From the NCBI GenBank assembly GCA_003577005.1, contig QEUW01000255.1, positions 1 through 11,370 of the forward strand: a stretch of 11,370 nt of DNA. Reading direction: 5' to 3'. A model generated the notes under the pieces. That model was not told where the DNA came from. It did not search any database and saw only the letters and a list, made by a program, of their open reading frames with translations. Below are positions 1-5,880 of the stretch, piece after piece (the first letter of the stretch is position 1; every line of letters begins with the position of its first letter). Position numbers and translations under genes: made by a program. The DNA is from Chloroflexota bacterium (lineage in GTDB: Bacteria; Chloroflexota; Anaerolineae; Caldilineales; Caldilineaceae).

Positions 1-379
1 GGTTTGCCGGGACGGCGCGCGCGGTTGCCGGACGGCGCGCGGCACGGCCCCAAGCGGCCTGCCGGTCCTGCGTCTCGACAGCAGCTTGGGCGGTGGGCGG
101 CTTTCCCCCCAGACCCTCCATCCGCCCACCGCAGGCGGGATTCTAGCAAGCAGCACATTCCCGTCACCGGGCAAGACGGTGCAGTGAGGCTATGCGCCCA
201 TCGTGCGCAGGCTTGGGCGCACCCGGGCATAGGGCCATAAAACCATACGGATATAAGAACATAAAAACATAATAATATAATAACGTAAAGCTGCACGGGT
301 GCACGACGGGCGCGGGCCTTTCAGAAAAAAAGGGGGAGGGCGGGGGAGTCCCTGTGCCCTTGCGGGGAAAGCAGGATAG
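1..379. other. Non-coding left edge with repeats and an AT-rich island
   Basis: I see no convincing gene here. An imperfect direct repeat (TTGCCGG, optional G, then ACGGCGCGCG) occurs at 4-21 and 25-41. An inverted repeat TGCGCCCA/TGGGCGCA lies at 193-200 and 214-221. It is followed at about 237-290 by a strongly AT-rich run with repeated AACATAA-like units, very unlike the GC-rich surroundings. Such islands can be promoter regions or DNA-unwinding elements, but nothing else here (no rep gene, no clear iterons) identifies an origin. A frame open from the left edge to a TGA at 185-187 could be the tail of an upstream gene, but it has no recognisable motif. Confidence 0.4.
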
Positions 380-477
380 CACACGGTCAAAAGGCGGCCG
401 GGAGACAGGTAGGGGGCTGCGGTCGGGGCGAGTGTCGTCCTGGCCAGCCAGACGGCCTCTGCTTTTGACGGCGTGTG
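380..477 (+). repeat. Bulged hairpin element, copy 1 (hairpin I, upstream of gene A)
   Basis: The left arm CACACGGTCAAAAG (380-393) pairs with CTTTTGAC at 462-469 and CGTGTG at 472-477, leaving a 2-nt bulge GG (470-471). The same design recurs at 943-1005 and 5759-5818, where AAAG/CTTT becomes AGGG/CCCT, so pairing is kept by compensatory change. The interior here is 68 nt and does not match the other copies. A second inverted repeat, GACGGTGG (505-512) with CCACCGTC (538-545), follows and ends directly at the ribosome-binding site of gene A. This may be a structured 5' leader or a single-stranded-DNA element. Confidence 0.7.
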
Positions 478-556
478 ATGTGTCTTTAGCTGCCGCAAGG
501 GCAGGACGGTGGGCCCTGGACCGGTCGTAGCGCAACACCACCGTCGGAAAGGATGT

Positions 557-868
557 ATGAAGAATGCAGTGCAGAAGGGGGCCCAGCCTCCGGTCAAGCC
601 CCTCTTTCCTCTGGGCCGGCTGCATGCCACGCCGGGAGCCCTACAGGCGCTGGCAGAGGCCAAGGCGGCCTGGAGCGACTATGTCCAGCGCCATGTCACC
701 GGTGACTGGACGGCGATGGCGCCTGAAGATATGGCCGAGAACTGGCGTGCCCTGTTGCACGGTGACCGGGTCTTCTCGGCCTATCGGCTCTCAACCGGAC
801 AGAAGATCTGGGTCATCACAGAGGCCGACCGCAGCGCCACGACGCTGCTCCTGCCCGAGGAGTATTGA
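557..868 (+). CDS. Gene A: small uncharacterised 'plasmid-related' protein
   Basis: A 103-residue protein of unknown function. I chose the ATG at 557 because GGAAAGGA ends a few bases upstream; the same frame is open to an ATG at 509, but that has no ribosome-binding site. The C-terminal half, with SAYRLSTGQKIWVITEADRS and the end TTLLLPEEY, matches my memory of a widespread small family seen on plasmids and in accessory DNA of Chloroflexota and other phyla. It has no known activity, signal peptide or membrane segment. It lies downstream of hairpin I and is closed by the terminator at 884-917. A decayed relative, ending ITEAGRSATALHPPDAY, lies at 5542-5688, so gene A was once present twice. 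The reading frame is well supported; the function is unknown. Confidence 0.82.
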   Translation: MKNAVQKGAQPPVKPLFPLGRLHATPGALQALAEAKAAWSDYVQRHVTGDWTAMAPEDMAENWRALLHGDRVFSAYRLSTGQKIWVITEADRSATTLLLPEEY

Positions 869-883
869 GTTTTAGCGGCGTGA

Positions 884-917
884 ACGGGTGTGGGGGAGAC
901 CTCACACCCGTTTTTTT
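884..917 (+). terminator. Intrinsic terminator after gene A
   Basis: The stem ACGGGTGTG...CACACCCGT extends inward by G-T and G-C pairs and is followed by seven T (911-917). The second cassette has the equivalent at 5701-5734 with one G-C pair replaced by A-T in the stem, a compensatory difference. Because it separates gene A from gene B, gene B probably needs its own promoter between about 918 and 1050. Confidence 0.85.
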
Positions 918-942
918 GTGCCGGCTGCTGTAGCAATGGTGG

Positions 943-1040
943 CACACGGTCAAGGGTCACGATGAACAGCGGCCACGACTGGGCCGCTGCCCTTGACGGC
1001 GTGTGGCTGGCTGGAGGCAACAGCCGGCACGGTCGCCGGC
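943..1040 (+). repeat. Bulged hairpin element, copy 2 (hairpin II, upstream of gene B)
   Basis: The left arm CACACGGTCAAGGG (943-956) pairs with CCCTTGAC (990-997) and CGTGTG (1000-1005), with bulge GG (998-999). Nested inside is a perfect 8-bp stem CAGCGGCC (967-974)/GGCCGCTG (982-989), stacked on the outer right arm. A further hairpin GCCGGC-ACGGTC-GCCGGC spans 1023-1040, just before a TAGTACAAT stretch (1042-1050) and the ribosome-binding site of gene B. The copy at 5759-5852 keeps every stem, with compensatory or G-T wobble changes. Confidence 0.8.
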
Positions 1041-1067
1041 ATAGTACAATAGCGGAAAGGAAACCCT

Positions 1068-1412
1068 ATGCAGACCCTTACCTCCCTCATGACAACTGAG
1101 TATCTCGATACAGAACTGGCAGGTGTGCCGGTACGGCCCACGGTCAAAGCGTTCCTCGGGGGGCTCTTGCTTGAGCGGCCGCTCTACGGCCCGCATGCCT
1201 ATGTGTTTGGCATTGCTAGTGAACTCCACTACCAAGCGCTGCAAACAGCCCTGGAGGCCGCCATCGAGCAAGATGCTCTCGCCGCCTTTGCCCAAGCCCT
1301 CGACCAAGCGAGCGGCAACGGCAAGGCGCTGACGCACTTGGTCAAGCAGTATGCCCCGGACTATCAGGTGACCTTCACCGTCGGGCAGGAAGTGCCGCAA
1401 GACCAGATGTAA
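1068..1412 (+). CDS. Gene B, copy 1: small unrecognised protein
   Basis: A 114-residue acidic protein that I do not recognise. The ATG at 1068 is preceded by GGAAAGGA at 1054-1061. It is clearly a paralogue of the gene at 5881: both carry an HY-x-ALxT segment, then an F-A-x3-LDQA-x-G-x-GK-x-LT-x-LV stretch and the end YAPxYxVTFT. Roughly half of the last 60 residues are identical, and the N-terminal parts differ much more. There is no signal peptide, no membrane segment and no cysteine pattern. The alternating helices look like a small soluble all-alpha domain, possibly a binding partner, but that is only an impression. The gene sits between hairpin II and its own terminator, then the 33-bp element. 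Confidence 0.78.
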   Translation: MQTLTSLMTTEYLDTELAGVPVRPTVKAFLGGLLLERPLYGPHAYVFGIASELHYQALQTALEAAIEQDALAAFAQALDQASGNGKALTHLVKQYAPDYQVTFTVGQEVPQDQM

Positions 1413-1436
1413 GCCATTGGGTGGATACAGAATCGA

Positions 1437-1468
1437 GCTGCATCTGAACAAGGTGCAGTTCTTTTTTT
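1437..1468 (+). terminator. Intrinsic terminator after gene B, copy 1
   Basis: A short stem CTGCATC (1438-1444) pairs with GGTGCAG (1452-1458), including one wobble, and is followed by TTC and seven T. It is weaker than the terminator in the same place of the second cassette (6247-6277), and the two have unrelated stem sequences. Confidence 0.7.
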
Positions 1469-1487
1469 GTCGGCAGCCGTGCTTTGG

Positions 1488-1520
1488 GATGCGCTCGACC
1501 GCTGGCGCTTTCGGGCGCAC
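1488..1520. repeat. 33-bp perfect direct repeat, left copy
   Basis: These 33 bp, beginning GATGCGCTCGACC and ending TTTCGGGCGCAC, are identical to 6281-6313 in the same orientation. Both copies lie just after the terminator of a gene B copy. The flanking sequence diverges immediately on both sides. The complementary strand reads VRPKAPAVERI in both places, but each reading continues through a terminator and is probably not coding. Confidence 0.9.
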
Positions 1521-1911
1521 TAGCTCGTGGCAAGATTCAACACAGCAAGCACAGAGAGGATGCCGTTGACCACCAAGGGAACGTAGAACTGCCAACCATA
1601 GGCCTTTTCTGTGCGTTCCTCAAATCCTTGGATCTCGGATTCGTGCTCCTTTTTGGACTGGCGGGTGCATTTGAACAGAAAGTTACGGAGATATATATGG
1701 ACCACGGCACAGTTCTGAAACTATCAAGAGTAAACTTCGACTTTGAGTAGAGGTGTGGAGACTTCTGGGAACCATCCAGTGCCAACAGCCTGACGTTGCA
1801 TTGATAGTTAGCTCCGCAATTTTCCTTCTTCTTCCTCGTACTGCCGGTAAAACCATCTGACTTCCTCTTGGGCAGGTGAAAACACTTATACCCGGCTGCC
1901 AGTTTTCCCTA
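1521..1911. other. Lower-GC spacer before the mer operon
   Basis: About 390 bp visibly poorer in GC than its neighbours, with no gene I can support. A minus-strand frame at 1520-1705 could encode 61 residues with a hydrophobic C-terminal stretch (FYVPLVVNGILSVLAVLNL). It would need a GTG start and lacks a ribosome-binding site. The composition change next to a transferable mer operon and a resolvase remnant suggests imported DNA. I did not find transposon terminal repeats. Confidence 0.4.
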
Positions 1912-1943
1912 TTGACTCCGTACCTTAGTCCAGGGTTTATACT
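1912..1943 (+). promoter_or_regulatory. mer promoter and MerR operator
   Basis: The -35 TTGACT (1912-1917) and -10 TATACT (1938-1943) are separated by 20 bp, or 19 bp if TTATAC is taken as the -10. This is the over-long spacer typical of MerR-family promoters. In the spacer region, ACTCCGTAC and GTCCAGGGT form an imperfect dyad (6 of 9 positions symmetrical), and ACTCCGTAC resembles known mer operators. The promoter lies upstream of merR and points the same way, so MerR would control its own gene and merF-merA together. Confidence 0.8.
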
Positions 1944-1962
1944 GCGAACGGAGGAACTGTCT

Positions 1963-2370
1963 ATGGACACTTTGACCATCGGCCAACTGGCTGGATGCGC
2001 CGGCGTCAACCTGGAGACCATCCGCTACTACGAACGGCGCGGATTGTTGCCCGAACCCCCGCGCCGGGCATCGGGCTATCGCGCCTATCCACCGGAGAGC
2101 CTGGCGCGGATTCGCTTTATCAAAAGCGCCCAAGCGCTTGGTTTTACGCTGGAAGAAATCCATCACCTGTTGTCGTTGCGCGTGCATGCCGGTACAAGCT
2201 GTGAACAGGTACGCCAACAGGCCGAGCAGAAGCTAGCTGAAGTCACACAGAAAATCCAGGCGTTGCAAGAACTGCAGCAGGCGTTAGTAACGTTAACGGA
2301 GGCCTGTGCCCAGGGTGGACCACAAGGAGAGTGCCCCATCTTGGAGGCGCTAGAAGAACGCGCTTCATAG
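1963..2370 (+). CDS. merR: Mercury-responsive transcriptional regulator MerR
   Basis: A 135-residue MerR-family protein. The N-terminal winged helix reads LTIGQLAGCAGVNLETIRYY, then GLLPEPPR and GYRAY, the classic MerR DNA-binding signature. A coiled-coil dimerisation helix follows at about 80-112. The three mercury ligands expected from Tn501 MerR are present: C80, C115 and C124, with the family's spacing of 35 and 9 residues. This marks it as a Hg(II) sensor rather than a copper, zinc or redox relative. The ATG at 1963 follows GGAGGAA. It is the first gene of merR-merF-merA, 11 bp before merF. Without metal it should repress the long-spacer promoter; with Hg(II) it should untwist and activate it. 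Confidence 0.95.
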   Translation: MDTLTIGQLAGCAGVNLETIRYYERRGLLPEPPRRASGYRAYPPESLARIRFIKSAQALGFTLEEIHHLLSLRVHAGTSCEQVRQQAEQKLAEVTQKIQALQELQQALVTLTEACAQGGPQGECPILEALEERAS

Positions 2371-2381
2371 GAAGAGCCATT

Positions 2382-2600
2382 GTGTTACAGGATAAAACAG
2401 TTCGCTTTGGTGTAATCGGCACGGTGATCGTGGCGCTGTGTTGTTTTACGCCGCTCTTGGTTTTGCTGTTGATTGGCGTGGGTATTGGCTGGATGATCGG
2501 CTACTTGGACTATGTGCTGTTGCCGGCGCTGTTCTTTTTCGTGGCGTTGACCGTTTATGCCCTGTGGAAACGGTCACGCGGCTCGCAATCTAAGATATAG
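2382..2600 (+). CDS. merF: Mercury transport protein MerF
   Basis: A 72-residue inner-membrane protein with two membrane helices (about 8-31 and 38-62). The vicinal cysteine pair in ALCCFTP (C20, C21) is the mercury-binding motif of MerF helix 1, and the GYLDYVLLPAL stretch is typical of the family. I chose the GTG at 2382 because GGAAGAG lies just upstream and the result aligns with usual MerF length; an upstream ATG at 2331 would overlap merR by 40 bp. MerF carries Hg(II) into the cytoplasm for MerA. The C-terminal cysteine pair described for classical MerF is missing here: the protein ends RSRGSQSKI. No merT or merP accompanies it. Confidence 0.9.
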   Translation: MLQDKTVRFGVIGTVIVALCCFTPLLVLLLIGVGIGWMIGYLDYVLLPALFFFVALTVYALWKRSRGSQSKI

Positions 2601-2659
2601 ATAGAGTGCGACTGCTCGTCCCTTGTACACAATTGAGCACCACAAGAAGGAGATGAAAT

Positions 2660-4354
2660 ATGAGTGAACAAAAAATTGAGCTAGATGTGCAGGGCATGAC
2701 CTGCAATGCGTGCGCCCACCATGTAACCCGGGCGCTCCGGCAGGTGGAGGGGGTGTCCCAGGTTCACATCCCCAGTTGGGCGGCCGGCCACGCCACGGTG
2801 ACGGTTCAACCGGGCGTAAAGGAAGAGACATTAACCGATGCGGTCAAACAGGCAGGATACCGGGCCACCGTGAAAACACCGCACCCCGAAGGCGCCCGGA
2901 CTGCGCCACAGCCGTCCCGCGCCCAGCCGGGACACGCTTTTGACTACGATCTGATTGTTATTGGAACCGGCGGTGCAGGCATGGGTGCGGCGATCAAAGC
3001 CGCCGAATTGGGGCGTTCGGTGGGTATTGTGGAAGCCGGCGAGATCGGCGGCACCTGCGTCAATATCGGCTGTGTCCCTTCCAAAACGCTGATTCGGGCC
3101 GCCGAGGCCTACTACAAGGCCGGCCATCAGCCCTTTCGTGGGGTGCGCACACATGCCAAAGGTGTGGACTGGCAAGAGGTAATTGGCCAAAAGGATCATC
3201 TTATCGGTGAGCTACGGCAGAACAAGTACGTGGATGTTCTCGCCTCATATGCGGATCGTGTCACCCTGATCCAGGGGCGGGCCCGGCTAACAACTGACGG
3301 CAAGGTGGTCTTGGATGACGGTCGCCTACTTACTGCCCAAGGAGTTGTTATCGCGACTGGCGCGCGTCCTCGCATCCCGCCCATTGCCGGTATTGAGCAG
3401 GTATCGGTTTTGGACAGCACGTCGGCCATGGCATTGGCACAGCAGCCGCACTCCCTGTTAGTCGTGGGCGGGCGCGCCGTGGCCCTGGAGCTTGGTCAAA
3501 TGTTTGCGCGGTTCGGTACGCAAGTGACTCTGCTGCAGCGCAGCGAGCGGCTGATTCCGGAGCATGAGCCGGAGCTAGCCAAGGCACTGGCCGAGTACCT
3601 GCGTGGGGAAGGAATTGACGTCCACACCGGCATCAGCGTATCGGCCATACGTGAAGAGGGGGGCGAAAAGATCATCACCGCGATCGTGGACGGGACGCAG
3701 CAAGAGTTCTGCGCTGAACAGGTCCTCATGGCGACCGGCCGTACGCCCAATACCCAGGAGATGGGATTGGTCGAGGCGGGCGTTGCACTGGATGCCAGCG
3801 GGTTTATCCAAGTGAACGACCACATGCAGACCAGCCGGCCCGGTGTCTATGCCGCGGGGGATGTGACCAATCGCCCCCAGCTCGTCTATGTGGCCGCCGC
3901 TGCAGGTGGAATCGCCGCCGAGAATGCGCTCAACGGCAATACTCAACGGCTGAACCTCACGGTGCTACCCGACGTCATCTTTACCGACCCCCAGGTCGCC
4001 ACCGTGGGGTTGACGGAAGCCCAGGCAGTGGCCCGTGATTATGCCGTGAAAACCACGCTCTTGCCGCTGGCCTACGTGCCGCGGGCATTGGCGGCGCGCG
4101 ATACTCGTGGGCTAATCAAGCTGGTGGCGGAAGAAGGCTCGGATCGGCTGTTGGGCGCCCATATCCTCGCCGCGGAAGGCGGCGAGGTTATCCAAACGGC
4201 CGCACTGGCCGTCAGCGCCGGTCTCCGCTATGGCTTTAGGGTGGCAGACCTGCGCGCCATGCTCTTCCCCTACTTAACCCAGGTCGAGGGACTCAAGCTG
4301 GCCGCTCAGACTTTTGAAAAGGATGTCGCACAGCTTTCGTGCTGTGCCGGATAG
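2660..4354 (+). CDS. merA: Mercuric reductase MerA with N-terminal metal-binding domain
   Basis: A 564-residue flavoprotein that reduces Hg(II) to volatile Hg0 with NADPH in the cytoplasm. Residues 1-70 form a heavy-metal-associated domain with GMTCNAC (C15, C18). A linker follows, then the FAD Rossmann motif GTGGAG (102-107) and the redox-active pair in GGTCVNIGCVPSK (C133, C138). The NADPH-binding region is near VVGGRAVALELG (268-279) and the second FAD motif is GVYAAGDVT. The dimerisation domain includes FTDPQVATVG. The C-terminal pair C561-C562 (SCCAG) is the one that passes mercury to the active site, so every essential cysteine is present. The start follows AAGGAG by 7 bp. The gene lies 59 bp after merF, with no terminator between them. 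Confidence 0.97.
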   Translation: MSEQKIELDVQGMTCNACAHHVTRALRQVEGVSQVHIPSWAAGHATVTVQPGVKEETLTDAVKQAGYRATVKTPHPEGARTAPQPSRAQPGHAFDYDLIVIGTGGAGMGAAIKAAELGRSVGIVEAGEIGGTCVNIGCVPSKTLIRAAEAYYKAGHQPFRGVRTHAKGVDWQEVIGQKDHLIGELRQNKYVDVLASYADRVTLIQGRARLTTDGKVVLDDGRLLTAQGVVIATGARPRIPPIAGIEQVSVLDSTSAMALAQQPHSLLVVGGRAVALELGQMFARFGTQVTLLQRSERLIPEHEPELAKALAEYLRGEGIDVHTGISVSAIREEGGEKIITAIVDGTQQEFCAEQVLMATGRTPNTQEMGLVEAGVALDASGFIQVNDHMQTSRPGVYAAGDVTNRPQLVYVAAAAGGIAAENALNGNTQRLNLTVLPDVIFTDPQVATVGLTEAQAVARDYAVKTTLLPLAYVPRALAARDTRGLIKLVAEEGSDRLLGAHILAAEGGEVIQTAALAVSAGLRYGFRVADLRAMLFPYLTQVEGLKLAAQTFEKDVAQLSCCAG

Positions 4355-4362
4355 GCCTGTGT

Positions 4363-4572
4363 TTAACAAACGTGCGAGGAGCGGCCATGGGGTTCAAGAT
4401 TGAACCGTGTGCTTTCGTTGCTCCAGGTAGGCATAGCGTGTCGATGAGATATCACGGATCGACCTAGTCGATCCAGACGCCAGACCACCAGGCTATCTCC
4501 GGGCATAGATACGCCAATGCCTCCCGGGGTCCTGGCCGTTCCATTGCGCCCGCTAGTCCAATATGTTGGCAC
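4363..4572 (-). pseudogene. Serine resolvase/invertase remnant
   Basis: On the minus strand, GDSLVVWRLDRLGRS (about 4456-4503) is the unmistakable core of the resolvase/invertase catalytic domain of small serine recombinases (Tn3 TnpR and Hin/Gin type). Upstream residues SGRNGTARTPGG also resemble the family (SGA-x-RPG). Downstream the frame is wrong: LEQR and a following VQS appear in another frame, where family members have a LEERG-x-x-F-x-SL stretch, so at least one frameshift is likely. The nucleophile-bearing N-terminus and the DNA-binding C-terminus are both absent. It is a non-functional fragment, probably the trace of a transposon that carried the mer operon. Confidence 0.8.
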
Positions 4573-4578
4573 TACAAA

Positions 4579-5016
4579 CTATTCCGGCTCGGGGTGGAGC
4601 GTCTGCCAGAGCTGCAAGAAGGCGGCAGGCTTGAGGATGGTGACACCCGCATAGTGGCCGACGCTGAGCAGGTGTTTGTCGCCGGAGACGAGATAGGGCG
4701 CCTGAGCTTCTAGCGCCAGCGCCACAAACAGATCGTCGTCGGGGTCGCCGGGCACGGCCTGCACAGTGATCGTTGGCGTCAGGAGCACGGCCGTCTGTTC
4801 GAGGTAGGCCACGTAGCCTTCGATTTGCTCGTCGCTGTAGGTGAGACGTTTGCGGATGTGGGGGTAGTGCAGCACGCGGCGCAGTTCGGCTAAGCTGTCG
4901 GGCGAGGCCACCAGCTCCAGTTCACCGCTGTGGCAGCGTGCCAAGATTTGAGCTGGGGCGCTTTTGGCGGCCACCAGTGCACTGACCAGCACATTGGTAT
5001 CGAGCACAATTCGCAT
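4579..5016 (-). CDS. PIN-domain toxin of a toxin-antitoxin pair
   Basis: A 145-residue PIN-domain protein of the 'putative toxin, PIN family' (COG1569-like). It starts MRIVLDTNVLVSAL with acidic D6, then E44 in SLAEL, a DPDDDLF cluster at 91-97 and SGDKHLL with D113. These are the positions of the Mg-binding acidic residues in PIN nucleases. Such toxins usually cut RNA and are held inactive by their antitoxin. It lies 11 bp downstream of the Phd-like gene and has only a weak ribosome-binding site, which fits translational coupling and low toxin synthesis. The RNA target cannot be read from sequence. Confidence 0.9.
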   Translation of the reverse strand: MRIVLDTNVLVSALVAAKSAPAQILARCHSGELELVASPDSLAELRRVLHYPHIRKRLTYSDEQIEGYVAYLEQTAVLLTPTITVQAVPGDPDDDLFVALALEAQAPYLVSGDKHLLSVGHYAGVTILKPAAFLQLWQTLHPEPE

Positions 5017-5027
5017 ACAACTTCATT

Positions 5028-5327
5028 CTACCGTCTCTTGGCGGGTTGTTTGGTCTGTTTGCGCACGGTGTGCACGGCCTCGTCGACGAAGGTGAGCAGC
5101 TCGTCTTCGCTTAGTTCAAGCTCTTTGTTCTGCTGCTGCACGTCCACCACCACCTGATAGGCGGCGTCGCGCTGGCGCAGGAACTGTTCAAAGAGGGCAA
5201 ACGAGATAAGAGCGGCGGCGGGCTTGCCGTTCTTTTCCAAGACCACCGTATCTCCTTGGTACTGCACCTTGTCCACGATCTCGCCCAGGCGGCTGCGCAC
5301 TTCGGTCACGCCGAGTCTGCGTTCCAT
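5028..5327 (-). CDS. Phd/YefM-family antitoxin
   Basis: A 99-residue antitoxin. The N-terminal half (GVTEVRSRLGEIVDKV, then VVLEKNGKPAAALIS and FEQFL) is the Phd/YefM DNA-binding and dimerisation fold. The charged C-terminal half, with ELELSEDELLTFVDEAV, would wrap the toxin. The start at 5327 has a strong GGAGGA seven bases upstream; a longer reading to 5375 would run through the operator and is unlikely. It is the first gene of the TA operon, before the PIN toxin. It should repress its own promoter through the TGTACA boxes at 5361-5386. Confidence 0.92.
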   Translation of the reverse strand: MERRLGVTEVRSRLGEIVDKVQYQGDTVVLEKNGKPAAALISFALFEQFLRQRDAAYQVVVDVQQQNKELELSEDELLTFVDEAVHTVRKQTKQPAKRR

Positions 5328-5360
5328 CGTATCCTCCTCTTTGCGTGGTGAGCGAACATT

Positions 5361-5413
5361 CTGTACATTTCGCATGATGTGTACAGTTTAGCATGGCATA
5401 AGGGCAGGGTCAA
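5361..5413 (-). promoter_or_regulatory. Promoter and operator of the toxin-antitoxin operon
   Basis: On the minus strand, -35 TTGACC (5408-5413) and -10 TAAACT (5385-5390) are separated by exactly 17 bp, facing the antitoxin. Just downstream and touching the -10 is a 7-bp perfect inverted repeat CTGTACA (5361-5367)/TGTACAG (5380-5386). It forms two TGTACA boxes 18 bp apart, which suits a Phd-type dimer or tetramer binding one face of the helix and blocking RNA polymerase. Placement and symmetry are seen in the sequence; the binding partner is inferred. Confidence 0.82.
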
Positions 5414-5453
5414 GGCGTGGAAGATATGCCCCGGGTGTATCCAGTCATAGCGT

Positions 5454-5531
5454 CATACGGTCTAAAGGGCGCTGGGCGGACCGGCGGCGGCGAGACTATG
5501 GCGCGCTGGGACGCACGCTTTTCGGGATTGT
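5454..5531 (+). repeat. Degenerate hairpin I of cassette 2
   Basis: CATACGGTCTAAAG (5454-5467) matches the left arm of hairpin I, CACACGGTCAAAAG, with two differences. A possible right arm CTTTTCGGGATTGT (5518-5531) keeps the CTTTT start but no longer pairs well. It sits upstream of the decayed gene A, as hairpin I sits upstream of intact gene A, so it is probably a decayed fourth copy. Confidence 0.45.
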
Positions 5532-5541
5532 TCTCGATGGA

Positions 5542-5688
5542 CTGAGCGTCGTAGCATAGCGCCACGCTGCTGCAACTGATTGACCGACTGGTCGTGCCCT
5601 GCTATATGGATCGATGGGGTTGAGCCTGTGGAGGATTACTGAAGCGGGCCGCAGCGCCACGGCGCTGCACCCGCCGGACGCGTACTAG
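5542..5688 (+). pseudogene. Decayed gene A copy
   Basis: The end (5629-5688) reads W-R-ITEAGRSATALHPPDAY-stop and aligns with intact gene A (WVITEADRSATTLLLPEEY). Upstream, ACTGGTCGTGCCCTG (5589-5603) matches the gene A stretch ACTGGCGTGCCCTG with one inserted base. AGC...CGCCAC (5545-5565) matches the earlier WSDYVQRH segment but carries a TAG at 5557-5559. About 30 bp are missing in the middle, and the N-terminal third is gone. Frameshift, stop and deletions together make it a pseudogene. It is followed by the same terminator, hairpin II and gene B order as in cassette 1. Confidence 0.75.
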
Positions 5689-5700
5689 GGTCCGGCGTGA

Positions 5701-5734
5701 ACAGGTGTGGGGGAGAACCTCACACCTGTTTTTT
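5701..5734 (+). terminator. Intrinsic terminator after the gene A remnant
   Basis: The stem ACAGGTGTG...CACACCTGT with a six-T tail is the counterpart of 884-917. One G-C pair is replaced by A-T on both arms, so the hairpin is kept although the gene it terminated is dead. The following GTGCCGGCTGC is identical in both cassettes. Confidence 0.82.
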
Positions 5735-5758
5735 GTGCCGGCTGCAGGTCAATTGTGC

Positions 5759-5852
5759 CACACGGTCAAGGGTCAAGATGAACAGCGGCGCATACGCCGC
5801 TGCCCTTGACGACGTGTGGGCGCAGAGGAGCATAGCCGGCACGGTAGCTGGC
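5759..5852 (+). repeat. Bulged hairpin element, copy 3 (hairpin II of cassette 2)
   Basis: The left arm CACACGGTCAAGGG (5759-5772) pairs with CCCTTGAC (5803-5810) and CGTGTG (5813-5818), with bulge GA where the other copies have GG. The nested stem CAGCGGCG (5783-5790)/CGCCGCTG (5795-5802) differs from copy 2 by a C-G to G-C swap on both arms. The following hairpin GCCGGC-ACGGTA-GCTGGC (5835-5852) keeps pairing through a G-T wobble, which points to RNA rather than double-stranded DNA as the selected form. Confidence 0.8.
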
Positions 5853-5880
5853 AGAGTACAAACACTCGAAAGGAGTGCGT

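Noticed and set aside
2..187. Open frame from the left edge ending in TGA, possibly the tail of an upstream gene
   Set aside because: It has no recognisable motif, and all three forward frames stay open for over 150 bp because of GC richness, so the coding frame cannot be chosen.
164..663. Two long overlapping minus-strand frames
   Set aside because: They lie opposite hairpin I and the start of gene A, read through the AT island, lack ribosome-binding sites and have low-complexity composition; they look like GC-driven shadows.
1488..1520. 33-bp repeat as an integron attC site or a coding remnant (VRPKAPAVERI on the minus strand)
   Set aside because: There is no attC core pattern of paired R and L boxes, no integrase is visible, and both minus-strand readings run straight through terminators.
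957..1595. 212-residue minus-strand frame
   Set aside because: It is antisense to gene B and crosses the terminator and hairpin II; gene B has a paralogue and a good ribosome-binding site, so this is a shadow.
1520..1705. Possible 61-residue membrane peptide on the minus strand
   Set aside because: It has a GTG start without a ribosome-binding site and no family resemblance; described under the spacer but not called as a gene.
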